A stretch of 64,000 nucleotides of DNA from Larix kaempferi. Its lineage: Eukaryota; Streptophyta; Pinopsida; Pinales; Pinaceae. The position numbers were made by a program, and so were the translations under genes. Numbering within the stretch: position 1 is the stretch's first letter; each line of letters opens with the position of its first letter. The notes under the pieces are model-generated. The model searched no databases, was not told the DNA's origin, and saw only the letters and a program-made list of their open reading frames with translations. The stretch spans positions 5,830,501 through 5,894,500 of the forward strand of contig BSBM01000608.1 in the NCBI GenBank assembly GCA_027924585.1, written 5' to 3'. Shown piece by piece: positions 49,185 through 59,803 of the stretch.

Positions 49185-49788
49185 TGTTAATATTTAATAT
49201 GCTAAGATAGAAAATAGCAGCATTACATTCCATTTCACAATAATAGCATATACAGGATCACTGAAGAAACAACAAGCATAGCATAAACACAAGAGACAGA
49301 GATTTATCCTGGGAAACCCTCATGGGGTAGAAAACCCAGCAAAGCTTACTCAATATAGATGACCAGCAATATACAAAGATGAAACCCTGAGACATGATCT
49401 CCTCCTCCACAATAGCAGACCTCTCCTCCACAAGTGCGCTATCCTCAAGTGAGTGAGTGTGTCAAATGAGGAACACACCTCCTCTATTTATACACTACAC
49501 TGACATGTATTTTACACAAGTACACGTAGGCTCGTATTTAACCAATGGGTTAAATACCCCACTACAACTGACTGGGCCAACCCCTCTAGGGTGGTCTAAT
49601 AACCCTTTGACCCACATAACACATACAGGACCGACCCCCACTAGGGAAGTCTAATAACCCGAGTTACCACATTCCGACGGAGGAATAAACATCTCCGAAT
49701 ATACAATAAGATCTTCACGGAGGAATGAAACATCTCCGGAATAATAAAGTACAAATATAATATTCTTTGAAGTTACAATATCTCAACA
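49185..49788 (-). repeat. COP-2 5' LTR
   Basis: 604 bp; matches 42353-42956 with about 12 differences. TATA hairpin at 49464-49490 (stem AAATGAGGA / TCCTCTATTT on the plus strand, one bulge). Confidence 0.95.
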
Positions 49789-49865
49789 CCAATGTGTCAA
49801 GCATCTTGTCGACTATGAAGTTGACTCACATAGCCAACCCAAGTTGCATTCAACCCTTTTCAATA

Positions 49866-50396
49866 TGTTAAGTTTTTACCTATTTAGCATAATAACAATA
49901 AACGGTATAATCATTGAAATAAATACAAGCACAACAATCACAAAGAACACATAATTTCTCTTGGGGAAACAAAAAGGGATAAAACGCTGAAAAAACTTCC
50001 TCAATATAGAATTCACCAAGTATAAGATAAAACCCCAAGACAAAAACAATTTCTCTAATTCACCAGTGAACTTCTCTCTCTCTCCTATGCGAACTTGAAT
50101 GGATGAGTGAGTGTTTCAAATGAGAAACACAACCCTCCTATTTATATTCTTCAGTTGAGGTGACTTTACCCCAACATGGCTGAATTTTCCTAACTCACTG
50201 GGCTGACTTGTTAAGCACATAATAAAATATTCTTTTATGGATTCATTTAGGCTGACACAAGTCCTAGGGTTTACATTGATTCTTTCAATGAATATTATAT
50301 TATCAATTACATCAATGACATATCCCGAAGGAGGAATACAATAATACAACAAACAAGTACATTTAGAATATCTTCCATAGTTACATTTCTTCAACA
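49866..50396 (-). repeat. COP-3 3' LTR
   Basis: Plus-strand ends TGTTAAGTTTTTACC and TTTCTTCAACA, followed by ctccctcttaactagg, whose complement is the polypurine tract (50397-50412). A TATA-type sequence (TATAAATAGGAGG, minus strand) lies near 50132-50145. Confidence 0.8.
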
Positions 50397-50412
50397 CTCC
50401 CTCTTAACTAGG

Positions 50413-51175
50413 AAGGTATTCTACGCACATCATCATCATCAACAAAAACTACACAACTAACTATTGAAAATCTATATGTCGTAGGAAGTTTTTGGAACAT
50501 CATCATATGTTTGGGCCATCATCAACATATTTTTCATCAACAACATCATCATCATCAACATGGAATTTCTGGAGCATCAACATCATCATCATCATCAATA
50601 TCATCATCAGCAAGGAACTACTGGAACATCATCATCATCATCATCAACAAGAAACTGTTGGAAAATCAATATCATCATCGTCAGTAGTATCATCATCAAC
50701 AGGGAAATGCTGTAACATCAACATCATCATCATCATCAAGAAACTGCTGGAACATCATCATCGACAGCAAGAAACTACGGGAACATCATCATCGGCAGTA
50801 AGAAACTGCAGGAACATCAATATCCAACAAGGAACTAGTGGAAAATCAACATCATCATCAGCAAGGAACTGCTGTAACATCAACATCATCGTCAACAACA
50901 AGAAACTGCTGGAACATCATCATCGGTAGCAAGAAATTGCAGGAACATCAATATCACCATCAATATGTAAATACTGGAACAAAAAAATCAAACATCAGTA
51001 AGTAAATACTGGAACAACAACATCAAACATGAATAAGTAAATACTGGAACAACAACATCGAACATCAGTAATTAAATACTAGAACATCATCAACCATCAA
51101 CATGTGATTGCTGGAACATCATCAACCATCGGCATGTGAATGTTGGAACATCATCATCATCTAGAATATGGATTG
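50413..51175. repeat. COP-3 array F, catcatcatcaac/ggaactgctggaac
   Basis: Irregular units built from aacatcatcatcatcatcaa and aaggaactgctggaacatc, spaced roughly 30-60 bp. Towards 50960-51080 the unit becomes agtaaatactggaacaacaac. Low-complexity open frames here are by-products. Confidence 0.8.
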
Positions 51176-51439
51176 TGGTGGGAACTGTGGTAGATGATGA
51201 TGACATACTAATCCTTTTGGACCAAACAAGCCTATCCATACATACCAATCTACCGAGAGATCAAACATGCCTTGTTTGGATTACTAATCCTTCCATACCA
51301 AACAATCCTAGCCATACATACCAATCCCCCTAAAATCTAGACAATGTTGACATACCAATCCTTTTGTATCAACTAGGCCTTGTCAGGATGACGTACGAAT
51401 CCTAGACTAAGCTTCCATACCAAGGCTCGAAGAAACTAA

Positions 51440-51800
51440 TCCCTCTTTCAAGGGTGATCCTTTCAGATTGATATTCACTCCTTTCAAAAGAGGTCTTATC
51501 AAAACAATCATCATATTCACTCCTTCTTTCGAAGGAGGTCTTATCAGACCATCACCATCTTCACTCCTTCTTTCGAAGGACGCCTTATCAGACCAATAAT
51601 CATCTTCACTCCTTCTTTCGAAGGAGGTCTTATTAAACCAACATCATCTTCACTGCTTCCTTCAAAGGAGGTCTTATCAGACCATCATTATCTTCACTCC
51701 TTCTTTTGAAGGAGGCATTATCAGACCAACGTCATCTTCAATCCTTCTTTCTAAGGAGGTATTATCAAACCAACATCATCTTCACTCCCTCTTTCGAGGG
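51440..51800. repeat. COP-3 array G, 44-45 bp hairpin units
   Basis: About 8 units containing ttcactccttctttcgaagg, with starts at 51516, 51560 and 51605. The core CTCCTTC TTTC GAAGGAG is a 7-bp stem with a 4-base loop, followed by gtcttatcagaccatcatc, itself partly self-complementary (GGTCTTATCAGACC). Confidence 0.88.
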
Positions 51801-53430
51801 AGGTCCTTTTGGACCACACCAATATTGTCTTGAAATTATTCAAACGTTATGCGATACAGAGGCTTAGTCAACACATTAGCAACTTGTTCCTCTATAGGAA
51901 TATACTTGAGATTTACAACTCCCTTCTACACCATATCCCAGTTATAGTGATACTTGATCTTGATATGCTTCGATCTATCATGAAACACTAGATTCTCTAA
52001 CATATTGATACAACTTTGATTATCGCAGATAATATTGGTCACATCTATCTCTGCATCAAACAATCTTTCCAACATCTTGTGAATCCAAACTGCTTCACTG
52101 CAAGCTGAACATGCTGCGACGTATTCATCTTATGCTGTACTGAGAGAAACATAGGGATGTTTCTACTGAGCCATGAGATCATAAATGATCCCAAACTAAA
52201 ACAACATCCCGAAGTGCTCTTTTTTCCTCGACACTTCCAACCCAATCTGAGTCTGTATATCCCTACAATCTAAACTCACTATCCGATGCATTTCTAAGTC
52301 CATAGACCAACATACCTTTTAGGTACCTCATCACATGTTTTGTTGCAATTAGGTGTACATGTCTAGGCTCTACCATATACTGGATCTAGGTGTTCACAAC
52401 AAAACATATATTTGGTCTAGTGTTGGTCAAATACATTAATGAGCTAATGCTCTGTCTGTACATCGTAACATCTACTATCTCTAATGAAGCATCATTCAAG
52501 AGATTCAATTTTGTCACCATCGGGGTAGTCATGGCCTTACAATCCAACATCCCAAATATTTTTAGGATCTCAATAGTATATTTTCCTTGATTTAGGAAAA
52601 CATCATCTGGAAACTGCCACACCTCAAGACCTAGAAAATAGTGCAACATCCCAAGGTCTTTTATCTCAAATTATGCAACAATCCTCTTCTTACATTCAAT
52701 GATGGGATTTTCTTCTCCTATCAAAAATAGATCATCCACATGCAATAACAATATAATAGGTTCATCATCTATGACCTTATAATAAAGGTTGGAATGTACT
52801 TTACTCTTGGTAAATCCCAAGCTCATCAGGAAACCATCAATTCTTCCATACCATGCTACGGGTGCTTGATTCAACCCATATAATTCTTTCTTCAGTTTAC
52901 ATACATGTGCTTTTTTGTCATCTGTTTCAAATCCTTATGGTTTCTCGATGTATACTTCCTCTTCTATCTTTCCATTCAGGAAATTTTTCTTCACATCCAT
53001 CTGATATAAATTCCATTTCATCTTAGCTTCCAAGGAAAGGATGGTTCTAATTAAAGTATATCTAGCCACAAGAGAAAAGGTATCCTCATAATGAATTCCT
53101 TCCTTTTGAGAGAATCCTCGAGCTATGAATATTTCTTTGTACTTTTCAATACTTTAGTCTTCTGAATGTTTGTTTTGAAAATCCATTTTGATGATACTAC
53201 TAACTTGTCCTTTGGTCTTGGTACCACATCCCAAACATCATTCTTTATGATGGTTTGGTACTCTTAAATCATGCCATCCACCCATTCCTTCTTCTTTACT
53301 GCTTCTTCGAAACATGTGGGTTCTTGTTCAACAAGGTTACACATCAAGGATACATAACTAGAGTATGGCATGGGTCTCTTGCTTTCTCTACGTGTTCCTT
53401 CTGGGGCACCATATTTTCCTACATCTTGGA
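51801..53430 (-). pseudogene. COP-3 RT and RNase H remnant
   Basis: From about 53260 leftwards: RT segment APVAWYGRIDGFLMSLGFTK (about 52865-52800), active-site text LLLHVDDLFLIGEENP (HVDD at 52731-52742), LHYFLGLEVWQFPDDVFLNQ (about 52645-52590), RNase H pieces (KSTSGCCFSLGSFMISWLSR, about 52225-52160) and a tail to about 51810. Frameshifts split it, and the first RT part (52880-53260) is badly broken. Confidence 0.8.
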
Positions 53431-54561
53431 TTATTTCTCGTGCCCAAGCTGGTCTTCTTTCCATGGATTTATCTCATGAGTAGGTTCCTGATGTCTTTGA
53501 GGTTTTGTCATATCATGATCCTTTGGTATATGCTCTTCTTCAATATTCCTCTCAGGTGTATTGTTAGTTTCTGTAACTCTAGAAGCTTCATTCTCCTCTT
53601 CATCCTCATGAGTATTATTAGATTTGTTTAAATTTGTATCTTCATGAAATGTAACATCTCTGCTAAGTTCAATTTGGTGGTATCTTGGGATGTAGATGTG
53701 GTAAGCCTTTGATTTCTCACTGTAACCCACAAATATCCCCTTCCTTCTTGAAGGTTCCAACTTTGATCTCTTCTCTTTTGGAATGTGTATGAACACTGGA
53801 CACCCAAATATATACAGATGATTGAAATCGAGATTCACACTGGTAAACATCTCTTCTAGGATCTTGTTGCAAAGAGCATTGTGGGAGATTCTATTATGTG
53901 CATAAACTGCGGTTCTAGCTGCTTCATCCCATAGATGCATGGGTGGGTCTTGATCATGGATCATGGCCTTCACTAATTCAATGATAGATCTACTATTCCT
54001 TTCACCTACACCATTTTGTTGTGGATTATAAGGGATGGTAATCTCCCGCTTAATCCCTTCTTGTTTACAGAATTCTTTGAAATCACCTGAAGTGTATTCT
54101 CCTCCATTATCTGACCTTAGTATCTTGATCTTATTTTCAAAGAGGTTTTCCACAAGACCCTTAAAGTCTTTAAACTTTTAAAATACTTCACTTTTATTCT
54201 TTGGGAAGTAAATCCATGTTTTGCGGGAATATTCATCAATAAAGGAAGCATAGTAAACATACCTACTTAATGAAGTAGTTGAAATAGGTCAACAAATTTT
54301 GGGGTGAACAATGTTCAATATGCCTTTTTCTTTGCTATCAATTCTTGGAAATGGTTTCTTTGTACTTTTTCCTTGTGAACACCCTTTGCACACCCATTCA
54401 TTAACAACTTGGATTTCTGGTAATCCAGTCACCACTTTACTCACTATAGTTAAATATTTTTAGTGTACATAAGCTAGTATTCTATGCCATAATTCACAAG
54501 GGCTCATGGTACTATCCATTAATGTTGAAGATCTCTGTCCCTTGATTTTATAGAGTCCTCG
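53431..54561 (-). pseudogene. COP-3 integrase
   Basis: The 240-codon frame 54153-53431 and upstream text to about 54530 form a copia integrase: zinc-binding tail (VCKGCSQGKS near 54390), FIDEYSRKTWIYF near 54240, LRSDNGGEYTSGDFKEFCKQ (54120-54060), then YNPQQNGVGERNSRSIIEL (54030-53975). The core residues D (FIDE), D (RSDNGG) and E (GVGERN) are all visible. A stop near 54180 and one near 54470 interrupt it. The region after about 53700 is the acidic linker to RT. Confidence 0.85.
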
Positions 54562-55227
54562 TTATTCAACTCCAATAGCAGCTACATCATTGATTGTCTT
54601 CACCTTTGGCCACATAAGAACTTCACCATCTACAAGTGAAACTCTAAGACCTTTCTTACCCAATGTTGAGATAGAAAGAAGGTTCTTTTTCAAAACTGGA
54701 ACATATAGGACTTCATTTATATTCATGGAATTTCCAAAGTCCAAATTGTAAGTAGCCTCTTCCATTCCTTTGATAGTATATTGGTAATCATCTCCAAGCT
54801 CCACTTTGTGTGGAGAGTATTTATGCAGAAGATGTGAAAGAGAGTATTTGTATCCTATCATGTGTTTGGAGGCTCCATTTTCTACTAACCAAGTATCACT
54901 TCCATGAGATACTGAACCCATGAGAGCTGAAATTAGAACATATTCTTCACTGGAATCTTCGTCTTCTCTGGTCTTGATTTCGTCATCATGTCTAGCGTCC
55001 TCGACTGCATGAGCATGAAATATTATTTTCTGCTTCTTGAATTGTTCAGCTATGAGAGGACAATTTCTTGCAATGTGTCCCATCTTGCAACAAGAGAAAC
55101 ATTCAAAGGAGGAGAAGTCTCTCTTGACCCTTTTGTTCCTTTGATATCTTTGAGGTCTTCTGAGAGAGTGGTCATGAGAATGTACATCATTAATTCTTTT
55201 GTTTCTTCCTTTGGAATGAGTTTCCAA
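54562..55227 (-). pseudogene. COP-3 Gag C-terminus and protease
   Basis: A 221-residue open stretch. The zinc knuckle CFSCCKMGHIARNC (55110-55060) has the correct C-x2-C-x4-H-x4-C spacing. The protease follows; its active-site text is WLVENGASKHMIGYK (54895-54850), where the usual D-S-G is E-N-G, so catalysis is not expected. The rest (VELGDDYQYTIKGM, VLYVPVLKKNLLSISTL) is the normal copia protease C-terminus. Confidence 0.85.
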
Positions 55228-55299
55228 AGCTCGATATTAATTATCATTTAGTTTCTCTTCTCTTACTGCTATTCTTTCTTCTTCTTGCACACACTCTTA

Positions 55300-55830
55300 T
55301 CATAACTGTCTGGACTTGATTAATCTCTTCCTAGAGAATATGCCACGAACGAAAGGTTCCCGATCTCTTGGAAGACCATTCAAGGTAGTCATCACAACTT
55401 TATCTTCTTCTATCATGTCTCCAATAGCTTCTAATTGTTCTTTGATCTGAGATACTCTGGTGAAATATGAATTCATACTCTCATACTTATGAACCTTCAC
55501 AACCTTGAGTTGATTTCTCAAGGTCACCTTCCTATTAATGTTCTTTCCTTCAAACAGACTAGTCAAAGCATCAAACATTACTTTTGGAGTCTTCTTTGAG
55601 GACACTTGATGAATCAAGTGATCTTTGATGGATTCAGCTATGATCCTCTTAGCCTTGATCATATTCTTCGTGTATCTTTCTTTGGCCTCATCTCCTTCTA
55701 GTTCTGCAATTTCTTCCTTTACAAATCCTTTTAGGTCATGTTCTTCAAGAATGAGCATGAATCTATATTTCCATGCCCTAAAGTTCTCAGCTCCTTCAAG
55801 CTTCTCATCAAGCTTGGTAGTGCTTGTCAT
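55300..55830 (-). pseudogene. COP-3 Gag N-terminal region (176 aa)
   Basis: From ATG 55830: MTSTTKLDEKLEGAENFRAW then ILEEHDLKGFVKEEI, AKRIIAESIKDHLIHQVSSK, LFEGKNINRKVTLRNQLKVV and FTRVSQIKEQLEAIGD: the standard copia gag (UBN2-type) domain. It ends at a stop at 55300, upstream of the zinc-knuckle part. The ILEEHDLKGFV segment is related to the gag fragment left in the COP-1 leader. Confidence 0.85.
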
Positions 55831-56000
55831 TTTTATAATATGAGAACCTCAAATGGAAATAGAATGTGTTAGGTTATACGAGCATACATATTTTAACTTC
55901 CGAGAGAAATAAATAGAAATAAAATCATACACTTGAGACACACAATATACCCTGGAAACCCCATACGGAGAAAACTAACACCCAATGAAGATCTTCATTA
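55831..56000. other. Possible foreign LTR fragment upstream of COP-3 gag
   Basis: From 55869 (TGTTAGGTTATACGAGC) the sequence has copia U5-like text (cacttgagacacacaatata, ccctggaaaccccatacgg) but does not match 49866-50396. No TGGTATCAGAGC primer site is present between it and gag. TGAAGATCTTCA at about 55983 is a perfect 12-base palindrome. Confidence 0.4.
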
Positions 56001-56352
56001 CATGTCCAAAACTGGCCATCCGGACCAAGTGAGCTCACCCGCTCACCTCCGGGCCCCTTTACAATGGAGCCTCACGATGACTCTATTATCCAATATTTCA
56101 TAATTAATGAAGAACCCGATACATCACCAGCTCCCATGAAACAAGACCCGTTGTCCGATTTTTCTATTTTTGAAAGCATTATAGATCAGCTAAAGGATTC
56201 TGTGGCGATCCAATAGGAATGTTTGCAGGACCGACTCTTCCCTGTTGTCGATAGCTATTAAGTTGCTGACAAATTCTACAATTTTGTTACGGGATTTTCC
56301 CGAAATCCCAATATGACTCATGTTCAAACTTCACCTCGAAGCGGAGGGAATC
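56001..56352 (+). pseudogene. Coding-like tail and polypurine tract before TAT-2 LTR
   Basis: A plus-strand frame from about 56050 reads MEPHDDSIIQYFIINEEPDT, DFSIFESIIDQLKDS and FSRNPNMTHVQTSPRSGGN with two stops. No family recognised. It runs into GAAGCGGAGGGAA (56338-56350), which looks like a polypurine tract, next to the candidate LTR start TGCTGAG at 56353. This could be the 3' end of another element of the same family. Confidence 0.4.
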
Positions 56353-57337
56353 TGCTGAGTTAAAATTGTTTAGATTATTATGGCTAAATTCCCTGGATTA
56401 ATAACCGGATTTAAACTCTGTAATCCCTATCTTTTGGGACTCCCTTTTTGTACTCCATTGTAATCCTTATTTAAGGAAGAATACCTCTCAGGGAAATGGG
56501 TTGGGAATTTTTGGTTAAGGAATCAACAGGAGAAAAACTGGGGATACTCTGTCTTTTCAGGGATTTGTAATTTTGTTTACGAACTTCGTTTATATAGTGA
56601 AGTAACATTTTCAAACATCTCTTGTTTATTGTTCAAGTTTCTTTGACGATGCCTAATTTATTACTTAAAATTGTCATCTACAGTATTTGATCTTTGCAAG
56701 CGGTTGATTCATGTAAATATATGTTATAACAATTTCTCTTTATAGCTGATTTATATGGGAAAATGTTTAATTGAATTTCTGTCAGTTAAGTTACTTTCTT
56801 TATCGATTTCTGCAAATGATCAATGTCTAAATAATTATTGTTAATTTTTCAATTAACATAGTAATTATAGATTTATCTTGAACAGGTTTACATGCTTATG
56901 TTATCATCATTTAATTTTCATTAAAATGATTATGATCTAAGTAAACAAGTGCATGCATCTTTTACATTTCTGTTGAAGTTGGCAAACAAACTTGTTCCTC
57001 TCACATCAATATTGATCTGCACAACAACAATTCTTCTTTAGATTAGACTCTAACTCATACTAGATTCTTTTCTTAAATAGGTTAAGTCATAACAGACTTA
57101 GTTTTAATCTTTTATTTTCCGTATTGAATTTTGATCTATTGATCAAACCCATCTACTCATAGAGTGCCAGCGGAGGTCGAATATCCATGGGAGAATACCA
57201 CACCAAATAGGATAGGGATAGAACTACCCTTGTGTATGGTCTTTCGAAGCCTTTCAGTCTAGGTTTTCACACTCTGTTGGGAGCCTTAGACCCATTCCAG
57301 CACCTTGCAGTTACCCTACAACCCTGATGCCTCAACA
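56353..57337 (+). repeat. TAT-2 5' LTR (candidate)
   Basis: Ends CTGATGCCTCAACA at 57337, two bases before the primer site. The start at 56353 (TGCTGAGTTAAAATTG) is chosen because a polypurine tract precedes it. No second LTR is in the window, so the left border is an inference. A TTATTTAAGG box near 56466 may be the TATA. Confidence 0.5.
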
Positions 57338-57339
57338 AA

Positions 57340-57356
57340 TGGCGCTAAAAGGAGGG
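57340..57356 (+). other. TAT-2 primer binding site
   Basis: TGGCGCTAAAAGGAGGG, two bases after the LTR. It starts TGGCG like the sites of Tat/Athila elements but continues differently from the TGGCGCCGTTGCC form I know, so the priming tRNA is uncertain. Confidence 0.6.
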
Positions 57357-57381
57357 CCAGTAGTTAAATATTCCTAAGTAG

Positions 57382-59206
57382 AGTACTCAGAAACCTCCTC
57401 CAGCAAGAATACTGATTGTCACCCATAGTCACACTCAAGCATCTATTTCTGTTGAGCAACCGGTACAACAATCTGCTACTATCCTTGTTACCCCAATAGC
57501 TCACCGAGATCCAATAATAGGAGATATCATTATCATGTCACCCACTAGAGAACCTATACTGCTTGAAGAGATACTCAAAAGGTCCAGTGACAGAGCTGCC
57601 AGGTTGCAACAAAGACTCTTTTTACAAAGAAGTCAAGGATTAGCAGCAATTCACCAAGAAAAGACTAATCCGCAGGCAGTAGATTAAGTTATTCAAGGTT
57701 CAGGTTAACAAAATACTGAACAAAAAAATGAACATAATACATAGAAAAATAGTTCATCAAATCAACAACAACCCCCTGAATTCAATCTTGACTTGTTATT
57801 TACTGAAACAGTTCCTGCTTCACAAGTAATCCCTTCAGGTGGACCACCACTGTCTCCCCCTTCATCTTCATTCTCCTCATCTGAAAGTGAACACTCTCCT
57901 GAGTCGTCTTCTAAAGAAGAAGAAGAACCACCTATGGCTGGGCAAGGCCAGAATAGACCTTGGCTTGACCAAGATGTTGTGTGGATACTTGGTGATCAAC
58001 ACACATTACCTAAGAACCCAAAAAAATGGCTTCCTAAATATAACCCCGATGACAAGTCGCCTGCACTTGATCATATTAAAACTTTCATGCAAGCCATCAG
58101 GCTTAGGAATGTTATTCACGAGGATGTAGTTTGCAGACTTTTCCCTTACACATTTGAGGGCAAGGCATCTACATGGTATTTTTCCTTGGAAGCCAGATCT
58201 GTTACATCTTGGGATGATTTTGAAAAGTTGTTTATTCAAAAGTTTGGAGATGACAAAACACCACAGGACTTAGTTTTGGAGTTATCTTCCATAAAGATGA
58301 AAGGTAAAGAAAGAATTAAATATTATAATCAAAGGTTTTCTTACCTAAAGAATAGAATCCCTGCTCCTGTTCTTCCAGTCAAAGAGCTTCTGGTTGCTTT
58401 TTATGAAAAAGGTCTTTCTGCCCCCATTGCCATGTGGGTAAAAAGGGCACACAAAAACAATTTATATGAAGCCTACGCTGAAGCTATCCAAGTTGAAAAG
58501 GATATTTATTGTCTTAAGGATGGCCTTGATGCAGTAGAAGAACAACCCTATACTTCCACATCTAGGAAGAAAACTGACATTGTGCCTAGGGATTCTACCC
58601 AAAACAAGGATCCATTTGACATGACTAATGTAAAGAAATTTCTTCAGAAAATGTCAAATGAGATGGTCGATCTGAAAAGAAATAACAATGAGAATCAGAA
58701 CCAAAACAAAGGTTTTGTAAGGGCCCCTTTTAGGAGACCTTATTATCCTCCTCAGAATCCACCACCTCCTGACCCTACTGAAGGACTTTCAAATGAAGAA
58801 ATCTATTCCATTTTTAGATCCTTGGCAACAGAATCCCAAAATATTCCTGAAACCTCCAACGATCATACCAACCATGATTCACAGTCACCTAAAGAGAACG
58901 AATAACAAGAGGACCTACATGTAAACACTGTGAGCTATTTCTCCGAACTCCCCATGAATGAAGAAGATGAAGAACCTGAGAAAGTGTTTAACGTCCAACA
59001 TCCTTACAACACAAGGTCAAGACCACAACTTCCTCAGGAACCTTCATCCTCAACAACAGTTCCCAATAAAGGAAAAACTATTCCTCAAAGGGACACAGTT
59101 ATTCCAGAGATCGAGTATAATCTAGTTGATGATTTGAAAAGAGTTAAGGCTAATATCTCTCTGTTTGAACTATTGAAGATTCCCTATATGAGATATACCT
59201 TACCCA
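57382..59206 (+). pseudogene. TAT-2 Gag, interrupted
   Basis: One frame from about 57382 to the solo LTR at 59207, with stops TAA 57685, TAA 57706, TAG 57742 and TAA 58903. Residues in the long open part (57793-58905): an acidic Ser/Glu-rich N-terminal stretch, then the retrotransposon gag domain (LDHIKTFMQAIRLRNVIHED, FEGKASTWYFSLEARSVTSW, DDFEKLFIQKFGDDKTPQDL), then an Asn/Pro-rich tail. No zinc knuckle is seen. The frame goes on after 58905 (FNVQHPYNTRSRPQLPQEPS) towards protease without a shift. Confidence 0.85.
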
Positions 59207-59799
59207 TGTTGATGTATATGTAACTTTGGAATGTATTTCATATATATTTATTGTACCCTTATTAGAGATGTGTTATTCCTCTATAAGGATGTGTCGTCAT
59301 GTGGATTGACAAGGGTCGCAAGTGTGTGTACTTGCCAATGGGTTATTAGACCATCATGTGTGGGGTCAGCCCTAAAATATATATTATATTGTGGATGTAC
59401 CTAGCTAGACAAGTCGGCCCCATAAGGTCACTGGGCAAATAGGTTAGTATAAATAGAGATCAGGAGATCTCTATTTAGATCATTCGGAAAGTCATCTCTC
59501 TCTCACTCAGAAAGTGGTGCACTAGTGAGGAGGAGGATCATCTGCTTCTAGGAGACTATCTCAAGTGTATTTTGGTTGTACTTTGGTTGAGCCATTGCTT
59601 TCTCTATCTCTGAGGAAGTTGTGGGGTTTTTCACCTTAGGGTTTTCCCCACGGAAACTCTATGTCTCTTGTCTCTCATGCTTTTGATTCTTGTGATGCTT
59701 GTCATGCTTATTGTGATTGTTATGCATTGATATACTGTATATGTTATTCTCTCAGTGAAGATCCTAGAGTATTGTGAATTAATGCTCAAAATTTAACAA
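59207..59799 (+). mobile_element. Solo copia LTR in TAT-2 (COP-1 relative)
   Basis: Starts TGTTGATGTATATGTAAC, identical over 18 bases to the COP-1 LTR in element sense, and ends GCTCAAAATTTAACA. Flanked by target duplication ACCCA. About 593 bp. Contains the U3 unit twice in decayed form (ttattagaccatcatg, caagtcggcccc), TATAAATAGAG at 59448-59458 and a perfect TATA hairpin. The host frame is the same on both sides. Confidence 0.9.
59450..59477 (+). promoter_or_regulatory. TATA hairpin in solo LTR
   Basis: TAAATAGAGATC, AGGA, GATCTCTATTTA: perfect 12-bp stem with a 4-base loop. The inner half of the stem differs from COP-1 (GATC for GTGC) yet still pairs. Confidence 0.85.
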
Positions 59800-59803
59800 C
59801 CCA

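Larger units (their letters stand above)
42348..49793 (-). mobile_element. COP-2, non-autonomous copia-type element
   Basis: Minus-strand element with 604-bp LTRs (42353-42956 and 49185-49788), perfect target duplication CCAAT, iMet primer site and polypurine tract. LTRs differ at about 12 sites by eye (about 2%). Same plan as COP-1: long leader homologous to COP-1's, only RT/RNase H coding text, and tandem arrays before the polypurine tract, but the LTR sequence and the arrays are different. Inserted in COP-5. Confidence 0.93.
49866..55830 (-). mobile_element. COP-3, copia element with broken gag-pol
   Basis: Minus-strand copia element with a 3' LTR at 49866-50396, polypurine tract, two tandem arrays, then RNase H, RT, integrase, protease and gag in order up to ATG 55830. 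The expected matching 5' LTR is not found: the sequence at 55869 onwards starts TGTTAGG but is not a copy of the left LTR. It shares gag and RT text with COP-1 and COP-2 and may represent a more complete relative. Confidence 0.75.
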
